The notes under the pieces: generated by a model
The model's database searches: none
Told to the model about the DNA's origin: nothing
What the model saw: only the letters and a program-made list of their open reading frames with translations
Shown here: positions 32,584-41,964 of the stretch, in pieces
How the letters are laid out: every line of letters starts with the position of its first letter
Numbering within the stretch: the stretch's first letter is position 1
Translations under genes and position numbers: made by a program
Assembly: GCA_023399275.1 (NCBI GenBank)
Contig: JAEWQH010000060.1
Location: 1 to 44,119 of the forward strand
From: Bacillota bacterium
GTDB lineage: Bacteria > Bacillota > Clostridia > Christensenellales > CAG-138
DNA: 44,119 nt
Reading direction: 5' to 3'

Positions 32584-33641
32584 GCAGCGCACAAACCATG
32601 AAGATTTTCAGCATTATAAACCGAATCAAACAGGAGCTGGAGGAGAGCCCGCGCTCGAAGTTTGGCGGCACGAACAAGCGGGTCGTCGAAGTGGATCGTC
32701 TGCTGGATCTGCTGGAGGATCTCAAAGTCGTCATTCCGGAGGACATCCGCCGGGCGACGGGGATCCTCTCCGAGGCGGAGAATACGATTGCGGACGCAAA
32801 AGAGAACGCGGTCGAGATCGTTGAGCAGGCGCAGCAGGAGGCGGACACCATCCTCGGCCAGGCGCAGGCGCAGGCGGACGGCATCCGCGCAGACGCGCAG
32901 GCGGCGTTTGAGCAGCGTGTCAGCGAGAGCGAAGTGTATAAAGAGGCGTTTACCCGCGCAAACGGCATCGCCGCCGAGGCGGAGGAGAACGCAACCGCAA
33001 TCTACAACGGTGCGCGCAAGTATGCGGACGAAATCCTCGTGGATCTGCAGCGCTACCTTGCGGAATACCACCAGATGATCGAGACCAACCGCAAGGAACT
33101 CGGCGTGGACGACGCCCCCGCGCCGGCGCCCGTGCAAACGCGTGCGGCCGCGCCGGAGCCGCAGTATGCCGCACAGGCACAGTATGCACCCGCCGTGCAG
33201 ACGCAGCCCGCGCCCGCTGAGGCTCCGCGCTATGCAGAACCGGCGTACAGCGAGCCGCCGCGCTATGCGGATCCGGCTTATAGCGAACCGCCGCGTCAAG
33301 CGCGAACGCAGCATGCTGCGGCAGACCGCTACGCGGTGGAGGAGGATCCGACCGCGACGCGTCAGTTTGCACGACCTGTCAGCCGCCCTGCGCCGCTGGA
33401 CGAGGAGGATGAGGCGCCCCGTCGCCGCGCGCCCCGCGCGGAGGAAGCCGCCCCGAAGAAAAAGGGCCTGTTCTCCCGCCTGCTGGAAGCGGACGACGAG
33501 GATGAAGATGAGGATGAGGATGAGGACTGGGAAGCCCCCGTTGCCAAATCGCCGCGCGGCGCCGCGAAGGAAAAGAAGCCCCGCAAGCGCCTGATCGAGT
33601 TTATCGAGGCGGATGACGAAGACGAGGACGAGGATTTCTAA
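32580..33641 (+). CDS. Coiled-coil protein with Pro-Tyr repeats and acidic tail, unknown function
   Basis: 353 residues, ATGA overlap with coaD. Residues about 20-60 are helical; 60-175 form a long coiled coil rich in Ala, Glu and Gln, similar in style to ATP synthase b-subunits or DivIVA-like stalks. A disordered part (about 180-270) contains a repeated YAEPAYSEPPRYADPAYSEP element. The C-terminus has two segments each ending in Asp-Glu runs (ADDEDEDEDEDED, ADDEDEDEDF), each preceded by basic stretches. Similar coiled-coil proteins follow coaD in other Clostridia; their job is unknown. No signal peptide or membrane helix is seen. Confidence 0.7.
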   Translation: MSSAQTMKIFSIINRIKQELEESPRSKFGGTNKRVVEVDRLLDLLEDLKVVIPEDIRRATGILSEAENTIADAKENAVEIVEQAQQEADTILGQAQAQADGIRADAQAAFEQRVSESEVYKEAFTRANGIAAEAEENATAIYNGARKYADEILVDLQRYLAEYHQMIETNRKELGVDDAPAPAPVQTRAAAPEPQYAAQAQYAPAVQTQPAPAEAPRYAEPAYSEPPRYADPAYSEPPRQARTQHAAADRYAVEEDPTATRQFARPVSRPAPLDEEDEAPRRRAPRAEEAAPKKKGLFSRLLEADDEDEDEDEDEDWEAPVAKSPRGAAKEKKPRKRLIEFIEADDEDEDEDF

Positions 33642-33655
33642 ACAGTGCGCAACAC

Positions 33656-33688
33656 GAGCCGGGGATTTGATACTCCGGCTCGTTTTCT
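33656..33688 (+). terminator. Rho-independent terminator after the coaD operon
   Basis: CGAGCCGG/CCGGCTCG stem (33656-33663 with 33676-33683) followed by TTTTC, 15 bases after the coiled-coil gene. Confidence 0.8.
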
Positions 33689-33736
33689 CTCGATGGCGGC
33701 ATCGCATTTGGGAAGAAACCGGAAGCACGAGGAGAT

Positions 33737-34516
33737 ATGAAGACGAAAGTTGGGCTCGCGCTCGGCGCGGGCAGCGCAAAAGGCTTTGCGCATATTGGCG
33801 TGTTGCAGGTGCTCGATGAAGCGGGCATCGAGATCGACATGATCTCCGGCAGCAGCATGGGGGCGATCATCGGCGGCATCTACAGCGTCGGGACCGACCT
33901 CTATATGCTGGAAAAATTCATCAAGTCGATCAAGCTCTACGACTATCTGGATGTAAAGCTCCCGCTCTCGGGCGGGCTGCTCAAGGGCGAACGGCTCGAG
34001 GAGCTGGTTCGCGTGTTTACGCACGACAAGACCTTCGCGGAAACAAAGACGCCGTTTTGCTGCGTTGCGGTGGATGCGGAGGCAGGCAAGCTCGATGTGC
34101 TCGAGGAAGGTCCGCTGCACGAGAGCATCCGCGCAAGCATGTCGATCCCTGCGTTTTTCGAGCCGGTCAGGCTCAACGGCAAGACGTATATCGACGGCGG
34201 TGTGCTTGAGCGCGTGCCCTGCAAAACCCTGCGCGACCACGGTATGGATGTGGTCATCGGCGTGGATGTCGGCTACCACGGGGGCGTGAAGGACGTTTCG
34301 GACATGAGCCCCTATGCGCTGATGAATCATACGATCTCGCTCATGCAGTGGGAGCTTACGAAATACCGCCGGGAAGAGGCGGATATCATGCTCGTGCCGG
34401 AGGTGCTGTTTGTGCAGGGGCGCTTTCAGACCGACCAGGCAGGCGCTACCATTGAGGAAGGACGCCGCGCCGTTCGCGAGGCGCTGCCTGCCATCCGCAA
34501 GCTCATCGCTCCCTGA
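33737..34516 (+). CDS. Patatin-like phospholipase/esterase (RssA type)
   Basis: 259 residues. Ser-Asp dyad hydrolase of the patatin family: oxyanion motif GAGSAKGFAHIG (residues 10-21), nucleophile GSSMG (38-42, Ser40) and the Asp in IDGG near 153. The usual GGGxRG oxyanion motif is replaced by a G-A-G-S-A-K-G form. Its substrate is probably a membrane lipid or lysophospholipid; not certain. Cytosolic, as no signal is seen. Preceded by GAGGAG. Confidence 0.9.
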   Translation: MKTKVGLALGAGSAKGFAHIGVLQVLDEAGIEIDMISGSSMGAIIGGIYSVGTDLYMLEKFIKSIKLYDYLDVKLPLSGGLLKGERLEELVRVFTHDKTFAETKTPFCCVAVDAEAGKLDVLEEGPLHESIRASMSIPAFFEPVRLNGKTYIDGGVLERVPCKTLRDHGMDVVIGVDVGYHGGVKDVSDMSPYALMNHTISLMQWELTKYRREEADIMLVPEVLFVQGRFQTDQAGATIEEGRRAVREALPAIRKLIAP

Positions 34517-34586
34517 GCCGAGGCGGCCGTGAACGCGGCGCTTGCCTTCGAAATGTGTGAATGATGTTATAATCTGCATAAAACAA

Positions 34587-34615
34587 GGACGCGCGAGATA
34601 AAATCCGACGCGTCC
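34587..34615. terminator. Terminator between convergent patatin and tmcAL genes
   Basis: GGACGCG (34587-34593) pairs with CGCGTCC (34609-34615). T-rich on the minus side (TTGTTTTA), weaker on the + side. A TATAAT at 34568-34573 just before it has no gene to drive. Confidence 0.6.
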
Positions 34616-34653
34616 GTGTTAATTTATAACAATCATGCTGTTTTGCTTGGCTG

Positions 34654-35856
34654 CTACAGGATGACCGCGCCGCCGAGATCGCGCCGGATCTCCTGGCTGG
34701 TTACGAAGCGCAGGATATCCGTGCTGAGCATGTCCGTTTCAATATTTTGCCGCACGAAGGGCGGGCAGGCTTCCAGGTCGCTGTTGCGCAGGATGAGCGG
34801 CGCGGTCTTGCGCCTGGCGATCTCGCTGATGAGCGCGCGCGCCTGCCTGCGAAAGCCGAGCACCTTGAGGTAACCGCCTTCGCGGCTGAGGATCGTCTGG
34901 CGCACCTGATCGGTGGTGATCCCAAGCAGCGCGCTGACGACGATGCGCTTGCAGCGCGCGAGTGTGTAGCGCTTGGACTTGATCCTTTCGTAGAGCTCGA
35001 GAAGCGTGCGCGCCTCGCGCACAGAGCGGTACAGCACGTTTTCGAACCCCTCGCCGATATCCGGCAGCGCGGCGAGCTCGGCGGCGGACATACGGCGCAG
35101 GGCGTAGAGCATCACGTCGCTGAGCGCTTCCTGCGGGATGATAAACTGCTCGTCGTAGAGCAGCGGACCGCCGACGAAACTTGGCATGGTGGAGAGGATC
35201 TCGTGGCGGCCCTCGATGATCGCCTTTCGGATCGCCGTTGCGCTGGCAAACTCACCCGCGATCTGCTCGCTGTGGTAGCCGGTTCCGATGCGTTCGATGG
35301 GCAGCGGCTCGATGCCGGGGGCAAACTTGCGCAGGGCGCTGAGGTACTCCACCGCCAGAATATTGTTCGGCTGCGCGATGGCGGCGAGCATATTTCGTGG
35401 CACGCCGTACTCCAGAAGCGCGTCGAAGCGCGCGCGGGGGAAGCTTTTGCCGAGCGAGAGGTGCCGCTTGATCGCGGCCTGCAGCGCGGGCGGTTCGGTC
35501 GCGATGATGTCGCTGATCTGGTAGAGCGTCTGCAGATCCGGCGCTTCACAGCCGAACGCGAGGCTGGTCACCACGCCGGTTGCGCCGAGCGTGCGCACGC
35601 CGCCTGCGGCAAAGCGTTCCGCAGGTGCGACGGCGTAGACGCTCGGCAGTTCGAGCACGAGGTCCGCGCCGGCGCTGAGAGCCCAGGCAGCGCGCGAGAA
35701 TTTGTCCGTACAGGCGGCTTCGCCGCGCTGAACGAAGTTGCCCGAGAGCACGACGACGCAAAAATCCGACCCGGAGAGCGACTTGGCGCGCTCCAGATGA
35801 TAGATGTGTCCGTTATGCAGCGGGTTGTATTCCGCTATGATTCCGACGACGCGCAT
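34654..35856 (-). CDS. tmcAL: tRNA(Met) cytidine acetate ligase TmcAL (YlbM)
   Basis: 400 residues from ATG 35856, chosen for the GGAGA site and the family start VVGIIAEYNPLHNGHIYHL. It activates acetate with ATP and forms N4-acetylcytidine at the wobble position of elongator tRNA-Met. The nucleotidyltransferase HNGH motif, SGNFVQRGE and FVGGPLLYDEQF-type middle are visible. Divergently transcribed from pta; the shared acetate theme is worth noting (TmcAL uses acetate, Pta-AckA makes it). Confidence 0.93.
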   Translation of the reverse strand: MRVVGIIAEYNPLHNGHIYHLERAKSLSGSDFCVVVLSGNFVQRGEAACTDKFSRAAWALSAGADLVLELPSVYAVAPAERFAAGGVRTLGATGVVTSLAFGCEAPDLQTLYQISDIIATEPPALQAAIKRHLSLGKSFPRARFDALLEYGVPRNMLAAIAQPNNILAVEYLSALRKFAPGIEPLPIERIGTGYHSEQIAGEFASATAIRKAIIEGRHEILSTMPSFVGGPLLYDEQFIIPQEALSDVMLYALRRMSAAELAALPDIGEGFENVLYRSVREARTLLELYERIKSKRYTLARCKRIVVSALLGITTDQVRQTILSREGGYLKVLGFRRQARALISEIARRKTAPLILRNSDLEACPPFVRQNIETDMLSTDILRFVTSQEIRRDLGGAVIL

Positions 35857-35897
35857 GGTGAAATTCTCCGCTGAATCGCTGAATTTTTCGTATATCA

Positions 35898-35930
35898 AGT
35901 ATACCATTTTGGATATGATTGTGGTATACT
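35898..35930. promoter_or_regulatory. Mirror-symmetric divergent promoter between tmcAL and pta
   Basis: A perfect 9-bp inverted repeat, AGTATACCA at 35898-35906 and TGGTATACT at 35922-35930, with a 15-base spacer. Each arm read outward is an extended -10 (TGGTATACT), one for tmcAL (minus) and one for pta (plus). The two cannot easily be occupied at once, so the pair could compete; the dyad could also bind a regulator. Confidence 0.6.
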
Positions 35931-36034
35931 CTAGCGGTTGGGATCAAAATGTAAGAAATGTGGTAGAAACGAACAAAAAATGTTCGATTCCTGCTCTGCT
36001 TGAATCAAAACGATATGGAGGCGCAGACACAAAG

Positions 36035-37033
<999 letters not shown>

Positions 37034-37048
37034 GGAGAACCGTACAAA

Positions 37049-38260
37049 ATGACGCATATTCTCGTTATCAACGCAGGAAGCTCTTCTTTGAAATATCAGC
37101 TCATCGACATCGACCAGAAGCAGGTGATCGCAAAGGGCATCTGCGAGCGTATCGGCATTGCGAAATCGACCCTGAGCTATAAGCCCGCAGACGGCGAGTG
37201 CTTTGAAAAAGAAAGCCCCATGAAGACGCATGAGGACGCGATCAAGCTGGTGCTCGAGGTGCTGGCAGACCCGAAGATCGGCGTGATCTCAGACATGAGC
37301 AGCATCCGCGCGGTGGGACACCGCGTGCTGCACGGCGGGGAGAAATACTCCGAGCCCGTGCTCATCGACGACGAGGTGCTCGAGGCCATCGAGGAGTGCA
37401 TCCCGCTCGGGCCGCTGCACAACCCGGCCAACCTGATGGGCATCCGCGGGTGCATGGCCGCCATGCCGGGCGTTCCGATGGTCGCCGTGTTTGACACCGC
37501 GTGGGGGCAGACCATGCCGAGCGAGGCGTATATGTACGCCCTGCCGTATGAGGCCTATACCGAGCACAAGGTCCGCCGCTACGGCTTCCACGGCACTTCG
37601 CACCGCTACGTCTCCGGTCAGGCGATCAAAAAACTCGTTGCCCTCGGCATGAAGCGGGAGGATACGCGCGTCATCACCTGCCATCTTGGCAACGGCTCAA
37701 GCCTCTCCGCTGTTCGGGGCGGCAAGTGCGTCGATACATCGATGGGGCTCACGCCGCTTGAAGGCGTGCCGATGGGCACGCGCTGCGGCAGCATCGATCC
37801 CGCGATCATACCGTATCTCATGGGTCGAACCGGTATGAGCGCGCAGGAGATCGATACCTATATGAACAAAAAGAGCGGCATGCTCGGCGTCTCCGGCGTA
37901 AGCAGCGATTTCCGCGACCTTGCGGCGGCGACCAAGCAGGGAAACGAGCGCGCAGCGCTGGCGAGAAAGATGTTTTGCTACAAGGTGCGGCAATATATCG
38001 GCGGCTATGCAGCTACGCTCGGCGGCGTGGACGCCATCGTGATGACCGCGGGCGTTGCGGAAAACGACGGCTACATCCGCGAGATGATTCTGCAGGGACT
38101 GGAGTACCTCGGCGTGGAGATGGACTGGGCATTCAATCTCTCCTGCCCGCGTGCGACGGACCTGGAGGTCACCAGGCCTTCGAGCAAGGTGCACGTGTAT
38201 GTGATCCCGACGGACGAAGAGATGACCATCGCGCGCGATACGGCCGCGCTTGCGCTCTAG
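37049..38260 (+). CDS. ackA: Acetate kinase
   Basis: 403 residues. Makes ATP and acetate from acetyl phosphate; with pta it gives fermentative ATP. Family signatures ILVINAGSSSLKYQL near the N-terminus, GHRVLHGGEKYS, FDTAWGQTMP, HLGNGSSL and FTAGVAEN-type end (here MTAGVAENDGYIRE). Start follows AAGGAGA, 15 bases after the pta stop. Confidence 0.98.
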   Translation: MTHILVINAGSSSLKYQLIDIDQKQVIAKGICERIGIAKSTLSYKPADGECFEKESPMKTHEDAIKLVLEVLADPKIGVISDMSSIRAVGHRVLHGGEKYSEPVLIDDEVLEAIEECIPLGPLHNPANLMGIRGCMAAMPGVPMVAVFDTAWGQTMPSEAYMYALPYEAYTEHKVRRYGFHGTSHRYVSGQAIKKLVALGMKREDTRVITCHLGNGSSLSAVRGGKCVDTSMGLTPLEGVPMGTRCGSIDPAIIPYLMGRTGMSAQEIDTYMNKKSGMLGVSGVSSDFRDLAAATKQGNERAALARKMFCYKVRQYIGGYAATLGGVDAIVMTAGVAENDGYIREMILQGLEYLGVEMDWAFNLSCPRATDLEVTRPSSKVHVYVIPTDEEMTIARDTAALAL

Positions 38261-38278
38261 GCGCAGATCGTGTATAAT
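38250..38278 (+). promoter_or_regulatory. Promoter for the SCIFF gene inside the ackA end
   Basis: TTGCGC (38250-38255), 17-base spacer, perfect TATAAT (38273-38278). The -35 lies within the last codons of ackA, and the start would be near 38285, about 30 bases before the peptide gene. Confidence 0.7.
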
Positions 38279-38313
38279 CCCGAAGAGAGATCATGTTTCG
38301 GAGGAATTCAACC

Positions 38314-38457
38314 ATGAAGCATATGCAGACCATCCAGAAGCCCTGCATCAAGGCGGGGAAGGACACCGCTTGCGGTGAGTGTCAGGCGAGCTGCCAGTCG
38401 GCTTGCAAAACGTCCTGCACGGTCGCCAATCAGAAGTGCGCGAAGGACGACAAGTAA
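38314..38457 (+). CDS. scfA: SCIFF ranthipeptide precursor (six cysteines in forty-five)
   Basis: 47 residues from ATG 38314, with GGAGG upstream; the length is below usual gene-calling cut-offs. The cysteine-rich core runs from about 20 to 42 and contains CGECQASCQSACKTSC, a hallmark of the SCIFF family, nearly universal in Clostridia. Cysteines are at 11, 20, 23, 27, 31, 35 and 42: the standard six plus an extra one at 11 in the leader. The radical SAM maturase at 38593 should form thioether bonds from Cys to other residues. The biological role of SCIFF is unsettled; quorum-type functions have been proposed in some clostridia. Confidence 0.95.
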   Translation: MKHMQTIQKPCIKAGKDTACGECQASCQSACKTSCTVANQKCAKDDK

Positions 38458-38491
38458 TTTCGGGCTATCTTTGATCAGCCGATCCGCAAAG

Positions 38492-38516
38492 AAAGGCCGC
38501 TTTGGCCTTTTTTTGT
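38492..38516 (+). terminator. Terminator/attenuator between SCIFF precursor and maturase
   Basis: AAAGGCC (38492-38498) pairs with GGCCTTT (38504-38510), followed by TTTT. It lies after the peptide stop and before the maturase start. Partial read-through would give far more precursor than enzyme, a known arrangement in RiPP clusters. Confidence 0.75.
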
Positions 38517-38592
38517 CTCTTGTACGCGCCGGTGTGCGTGCGGAGCATGCGCCGCGTCAGCATATGCGGCGCGGCAGCGAAGGAGAATCCGT

Positions 38593-39918
38593 TTGATCCA
38601 TTCGTTTCGATTTCAAAACCACAACGTGCTGCTCGACGTCGAGAGCGGCGCTATCCATACGCTGGACGACGCGGCGTTTGCCGTTGTGCAGGCGATTGAG
38701 CGCGCGGAGGATCCCTATGCCGCGGGCGTTTCGCACGATACCGTGCGGGAAGTTCTGGCGGATTTGGAGGAGCTGAAGGCGGACGGCTCGTTTGAGAGCA
38801 AAACGCCGAGCGCGCCGCAGATCGCCGGTGGCAGCGCGATCAAGTCCATGTGCCTGCACGTGGCGCACGACTGCAATCTGCGCTGCCGGTATTGCTTTGC
38901 CGCAACGGGGGATTTTCATGGCGAGCGGATGCTCATGCCCCTTGATACGGGCAAGCGCGCGCTCGATTTTTTGATGGAGCGCAGCGGCGCGCGCAGACAC
39001 CTGGAGGTGGACCTCTTCGGCGGGGAACCGCTGATGAACTGGGACGTGTGCAAGCAGCTCGTCGCCTACGGCCGCGAGCTGGAGCAGCGCAACGGCAAGA
39101 TCATCCACTTTACGATCACCACCAACTGCGTGGCGCTGGACGACGAGAAGATCGACTTCATCAACCGCGAGATGCACAACGTCGTCATCAGTCTGGATGG
39201 GCGCAAGGAGATCCACGACGCGCTGCGGCCGACCGTAAACGGCAAAGGCTCGTTTGACATCATCCTCGACAACGCAAAGAGGCTCGTTGCCGGGCGCGGC
39301 GAGAAGGAGTACTATATCCGCGGCACGTTTACGCGCGAAAACCTCGATTTTCTCGAGGACGTCAAGGCGCTGACGGGCTATGGGTTCGATCAGATCTCCA
39401 TCGAGCCGGCCGTGTTGCCGGAGGAGAGCCCCTACAGCCTGCTGCCGGAGCATATCGGGCGCATCGAGCGCGAGTATGACGCGCTGGCCGCCTATTATAT
39501 CGAGGAAAGAAAGCGCCCGCAGAGCTGGTTTAACTTTTTCCATTTTATGTTTGATCCCGACGGCGGGCCATGCCTGCGCAAGCGCATCAACGGCTGCGGC
39601 GCGGGCACGGAGTATGTGGCGGTCACACCGGAGGGCGACATCTATCCCTGCCACCAGTTTGTCGGCATGCAGGACTACAAGCTTGGCTCGCTGGATCAAC
39701 CCGCGCTGCGAAGCGACCTGCAGGAGGCGTTTCTCGGCTGTAACGTCTGCACGAAGGAGACCTGCAAAAACTGCTGGGCAAAGTACTACTGCAGCGGCGG
39801 CTGCATGGCAAACGCCGCGCTCTACGGCGGCGCGCTGGAGCACCCGCATGAGATCAGCTGCAGGCTGATGCGAAAGCGCATCGAGTGCGCCATCGGCGTC
39901 TATCTGAGCGAACGATGA
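38593..39918 (+). CDS. scfB: SCIFF radical SAM maturase
   Basis: 441 residues from TTG 38593, with AGGAGA about seven bases upstream. An N-terminal precursor-binding-like region (about 1-75) is followed by the radical SAM domain, cluster motif CNLRCRYC with Cys at 94, 98 and 101, and FGGEPLMNW. The C-terminal SPASM domain carries further Fe-S cysteines: CLRKRINGCGAG, IYPCHQF, and CTKETCKNCWAKYYCSGGC. Family members install sulfur-to-carbon thioether crosslinks in SCIFF. Its stop overlaps recJ (ATGA), which ties the RiPP enzyme to a repair operon in transcription only. Confidence 0.94.
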   Translation: MIHSFRFQNHNVLLDVESGAIHTLDDAAFAVVQAIERAEDPYAAGVSHDTVREVLADLEELKADGSFESKTPSAPQIAGGSAIKSMCLHVAHDCNLRCRYCFAATGDFHGERMLMPLDTGKRALDFLMERSGARRHLEVDLFGGEPLMNWDVCKQLVAYGRELEQRNGKIIHFTITTNCVALDDEKIDFINREMHNVVISLDGRKEIHDALRPTVNGKGSFDIILDNAKRLVAGRGEKEYYIRGTFTRENLDFLEDVKALTGYGFDQISIEPAVLPEESPYSLLPEHIGRIEREYDALAAYYIEERKRPQSWFNFFHFMFDPDGGPCLRKRINGCGAGTEYVAVTPEGDIYPCHQFVGMQDYKLGSLDQPALRSDLQEAFLGCNVCTKETCKNCWAKYYCSGGCMANAALYGGALEHPHEISCRLMRKRIECAIGVYLSER

Positions 39919-41963
39919 ACAACCGATTGATCGCGCGCGAGCCGGCGCTTTGCGACCCGGCGCTCGTTGAGACAATCGCAAACGACCTTGGCTGCTCGCA
40001 CCTTGTTGCGCGGGCGCTTATGCGGCGCGGCGTTTCCTCTGCTGAGGAGGCGCGGCGTTTTCTGCATCCATCCGAGGAGGCACTGCTCGATCCCTTTCTG
40101 CTGCCGGATATGCAACCGGCGGTCGAGCGCATCCGCCGCGCGATCCGGTTGGGGGAGTACGTCTGCGTCTTTGGCGACTATGACGCGGATGGGGTCTGCT
40201 CCACCGCGATGCTCGTGCGCCGCCTGCGCACGATGGGGGCGCGTGCGGATTACTACATCCCGCACCGGCATAGCGAAGGCTACGGCATGTCCGAAAGCGC
40301 GGTGCGGCTGCTGCACGAGCGCGGCGTGAACCTGATCGTCACCGTGGACAACGGCGTCTCCGCATTCGACGAGATCGCGCTGTGCGGCGCGCTGGACATC
40401 GACGTGATCGTGACGGATCACCACAGCGTCGGTAGAACGATTCCGCAGTGCGCCGCGGTCGTTGCGGCCTCGCGCAAGGACGCGACCTATCCAAACCCCT
40501 ATCTGTGCGGCGCGGGCGTTGCGCTCAAGCTCATACAGGCGCTCAACGGCGGCGGATACGAGCCGGAGGAGCTTGCTTTGGCCGCGGTGGCGACCATTGC
40601 GGACGTGGTGCCGCTCACGGGGGAAAACCGCGTCATCGCCGCCTGCGGGCTCAAGCATATACAGACGCTCCCGGGGCTCTCGGCGCTGCTTGATGCGGCG
40701 GGCTTTCACCAGGCGTTTGCGGATGAGACGACGGTTTCTTTTATGATCGCCCCACGCCTCAACGCGGCGGGCAGGATGGCGACGGCGCAGGAAGCGGTCT
40801 TGCTGCTGCTCGGCGAGGAGCCTGCCCGCGCGAACGAGATCGCGGCAAAGCTCAACGAGTACAACCAGCAGCGCAGGGACGCGGAAAACGAGATTCTGGA
40901 GGAAGCGGAGCGGCAGATCCAAGCGTCCGGGCAGGTCGGGCGCGCCCTGCTGCTGGCGCACGCGGCGTGGAACCCGGGCGTGATCGGCATCGTGGCCTCT
41001 CGGCTGTGTGAGAAATACCATATTCCCGTCATCCTGTTTGCGGATCAAAACGGTGTGCTCACCGGCTCGGGCAGAAGTATCGCCGGGATCGATCTGTTTG
41101 AAAACCTCAGCGCGTTTTCGCATCTGTTTCTGCGCTTTGGCGGGCATGCGCGCGCGGCCGGTGTGACGATTGCGAGAGAGAACTACGAGCAGTTCCGCCT
41201 GGCGTTTGAGCGGCGAATGGCCGAGCAATACCGGCCGGAGGATTTTTTCCCTGCGTATTACTACGATGAAGCGGCGCGTTTTGAGGAGCTGACGGTGGAG
41301 CGCGTGGCGGAGCTGCGACTGCTTGCGCCGTATGGCGAAGGAAATGCGGAGCCTGTGTTTCGCTTTGACGGGGTGCGGTTCGCTTCGCCGCGAACGATCG
41401 GCAAGGATGACAAGCACTTCTGCGCCAGCGCGGTGCAGGGGGATCAGGTCGTGCGCGTGGTCGCCTTTGGCAAGAGCGAGCTGCTTGAGCCGCTGAACAC
41501 CGCGGCGGACTGGGATCTGCTCGCGCGACCCGCGCTCAATGAATACCGCGGCAGCCGCAGCGTGGAGCTCTTCTGGATCTGTGCAAACGCCTCGGAAGAA
41601 AAAATTGCGTATTTTGATGCTTTTTTTCGACAAAGACTGTATAATGAAGACTGTTCGGAAGCCGATATTGCCCAATGGTACGGCTCTCATGGCGGGCGGT
41701 TTCACGCCGCAATGGATGACGCGGGCATGCGAAAGCACTATCGGCGGTTGCAGCGCGCGCTGAGCGAGGGAGCGCTTTCGCTCTCCGCCTTGATCCGCGC
41801 GCTGAGGAACGAGGAGCTGCTGGCGCTTTGCGTGTTTACGCAGCTTTCGTTTTTTGCCTACGATCCGGACACGAGGCTTTTTTGCCCGAAGGCCGGCTGC
41901 ACGCCGCGCACGCTCGGCGAAAGCCCACTCTATCGAATGTTGAACGACCGACAGGAGGCGTAA
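39915..41963 (+). CDS. recJ: Single-stranded-DNA exonuclease RecJ
   Basis: 682 residues from ATG 39915. 5'-3' exonuclease in recombination and mismatch repair. DHH superfamily: FGDYDADGVCSTAML (motif I), VTVDNG and TDHHSVG (DHH), the DHHA1 domain around APRLNAAGRMATA and the GGHARAAGVT loop. A C-terminal region of about 110 residues is of the clostridial type. The frame has an AT-rich patch near 41600-41650 with a TATAAT that could be an internal promoter. Confidence 0.95.
   Translation: MNNRLIAREPALCDPALVETIANDLGCSHLVARALMRRGVSSAEEARRFLHPSEEALLDPFLLPDMQPAVERIRRAIRLGEYVCVFGDYDADGVCSTAMLVRRLRTMGARADYYIPHRHSEGYGMSESAVRLLHERGVNLIVTVDNGVSAFDEIALCGALDIDVIVTDHHSVGRTIPQCAAVVAASRKDATYPNPYLCGAGVALKLIQALNGGGYEPEELALAAVATIADVVPLTGENRVIAACGLKHIQTLPGLSALLDAAGFHQAFADETTVSFMIAPRLNAAGRMATAQEAVLLLLGEEPARANEIAAKLNEYNQQRRDAENEILEEAERQIQASGQVGRALLLAHAAWNPGVIGIVASRLCEKYHIPVILFADQNGVLTGSGRSIAGIDLFENLSAFSHLFLRFGGHARAAGVTIARENYEQFRLAFERRMAEQYRPEDFFPAYYYDEAARFEELTVERVAELRLLAPYGEGNAEPVFRFDGVRFASPRTIGKDDKHFCASAVQGDQVVRVVAFGKSELLEPLNTAADWDLLARPALNEYRGSRSVELFWICANASEEKIAYFDAFFRQRLYNEDCSEADIAQWYGSHGGRFHAAMDDAGMRKHYRRLQRALSEGALSLSALIRALRNEELLALCVFTQLSFFAYDPDTRLFCPKAGCTPRTLGESPLYRMLNDRQEA
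41614..41645 (+). promoter_or_regulatory. Possible internal promoter in the 3' part of recJ
   Basis: A perfect TATAAT (41640-41645) in a locally AT-rich stretch of a GC-rich gene; the best -35 match TTGATG (41614-41619) gives a long 20-base spacer. Could drive apt. Confidence 0.3.
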
Positions 41964-41964
41964 C

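Noticed and set aside
34568..34573. TATAAT before the terminator at 34587 as a small-RNA promoter
   Set aside because: Only about a dozen bases would lie between the start and the terminator, and no -35 at proper spacing is seen.
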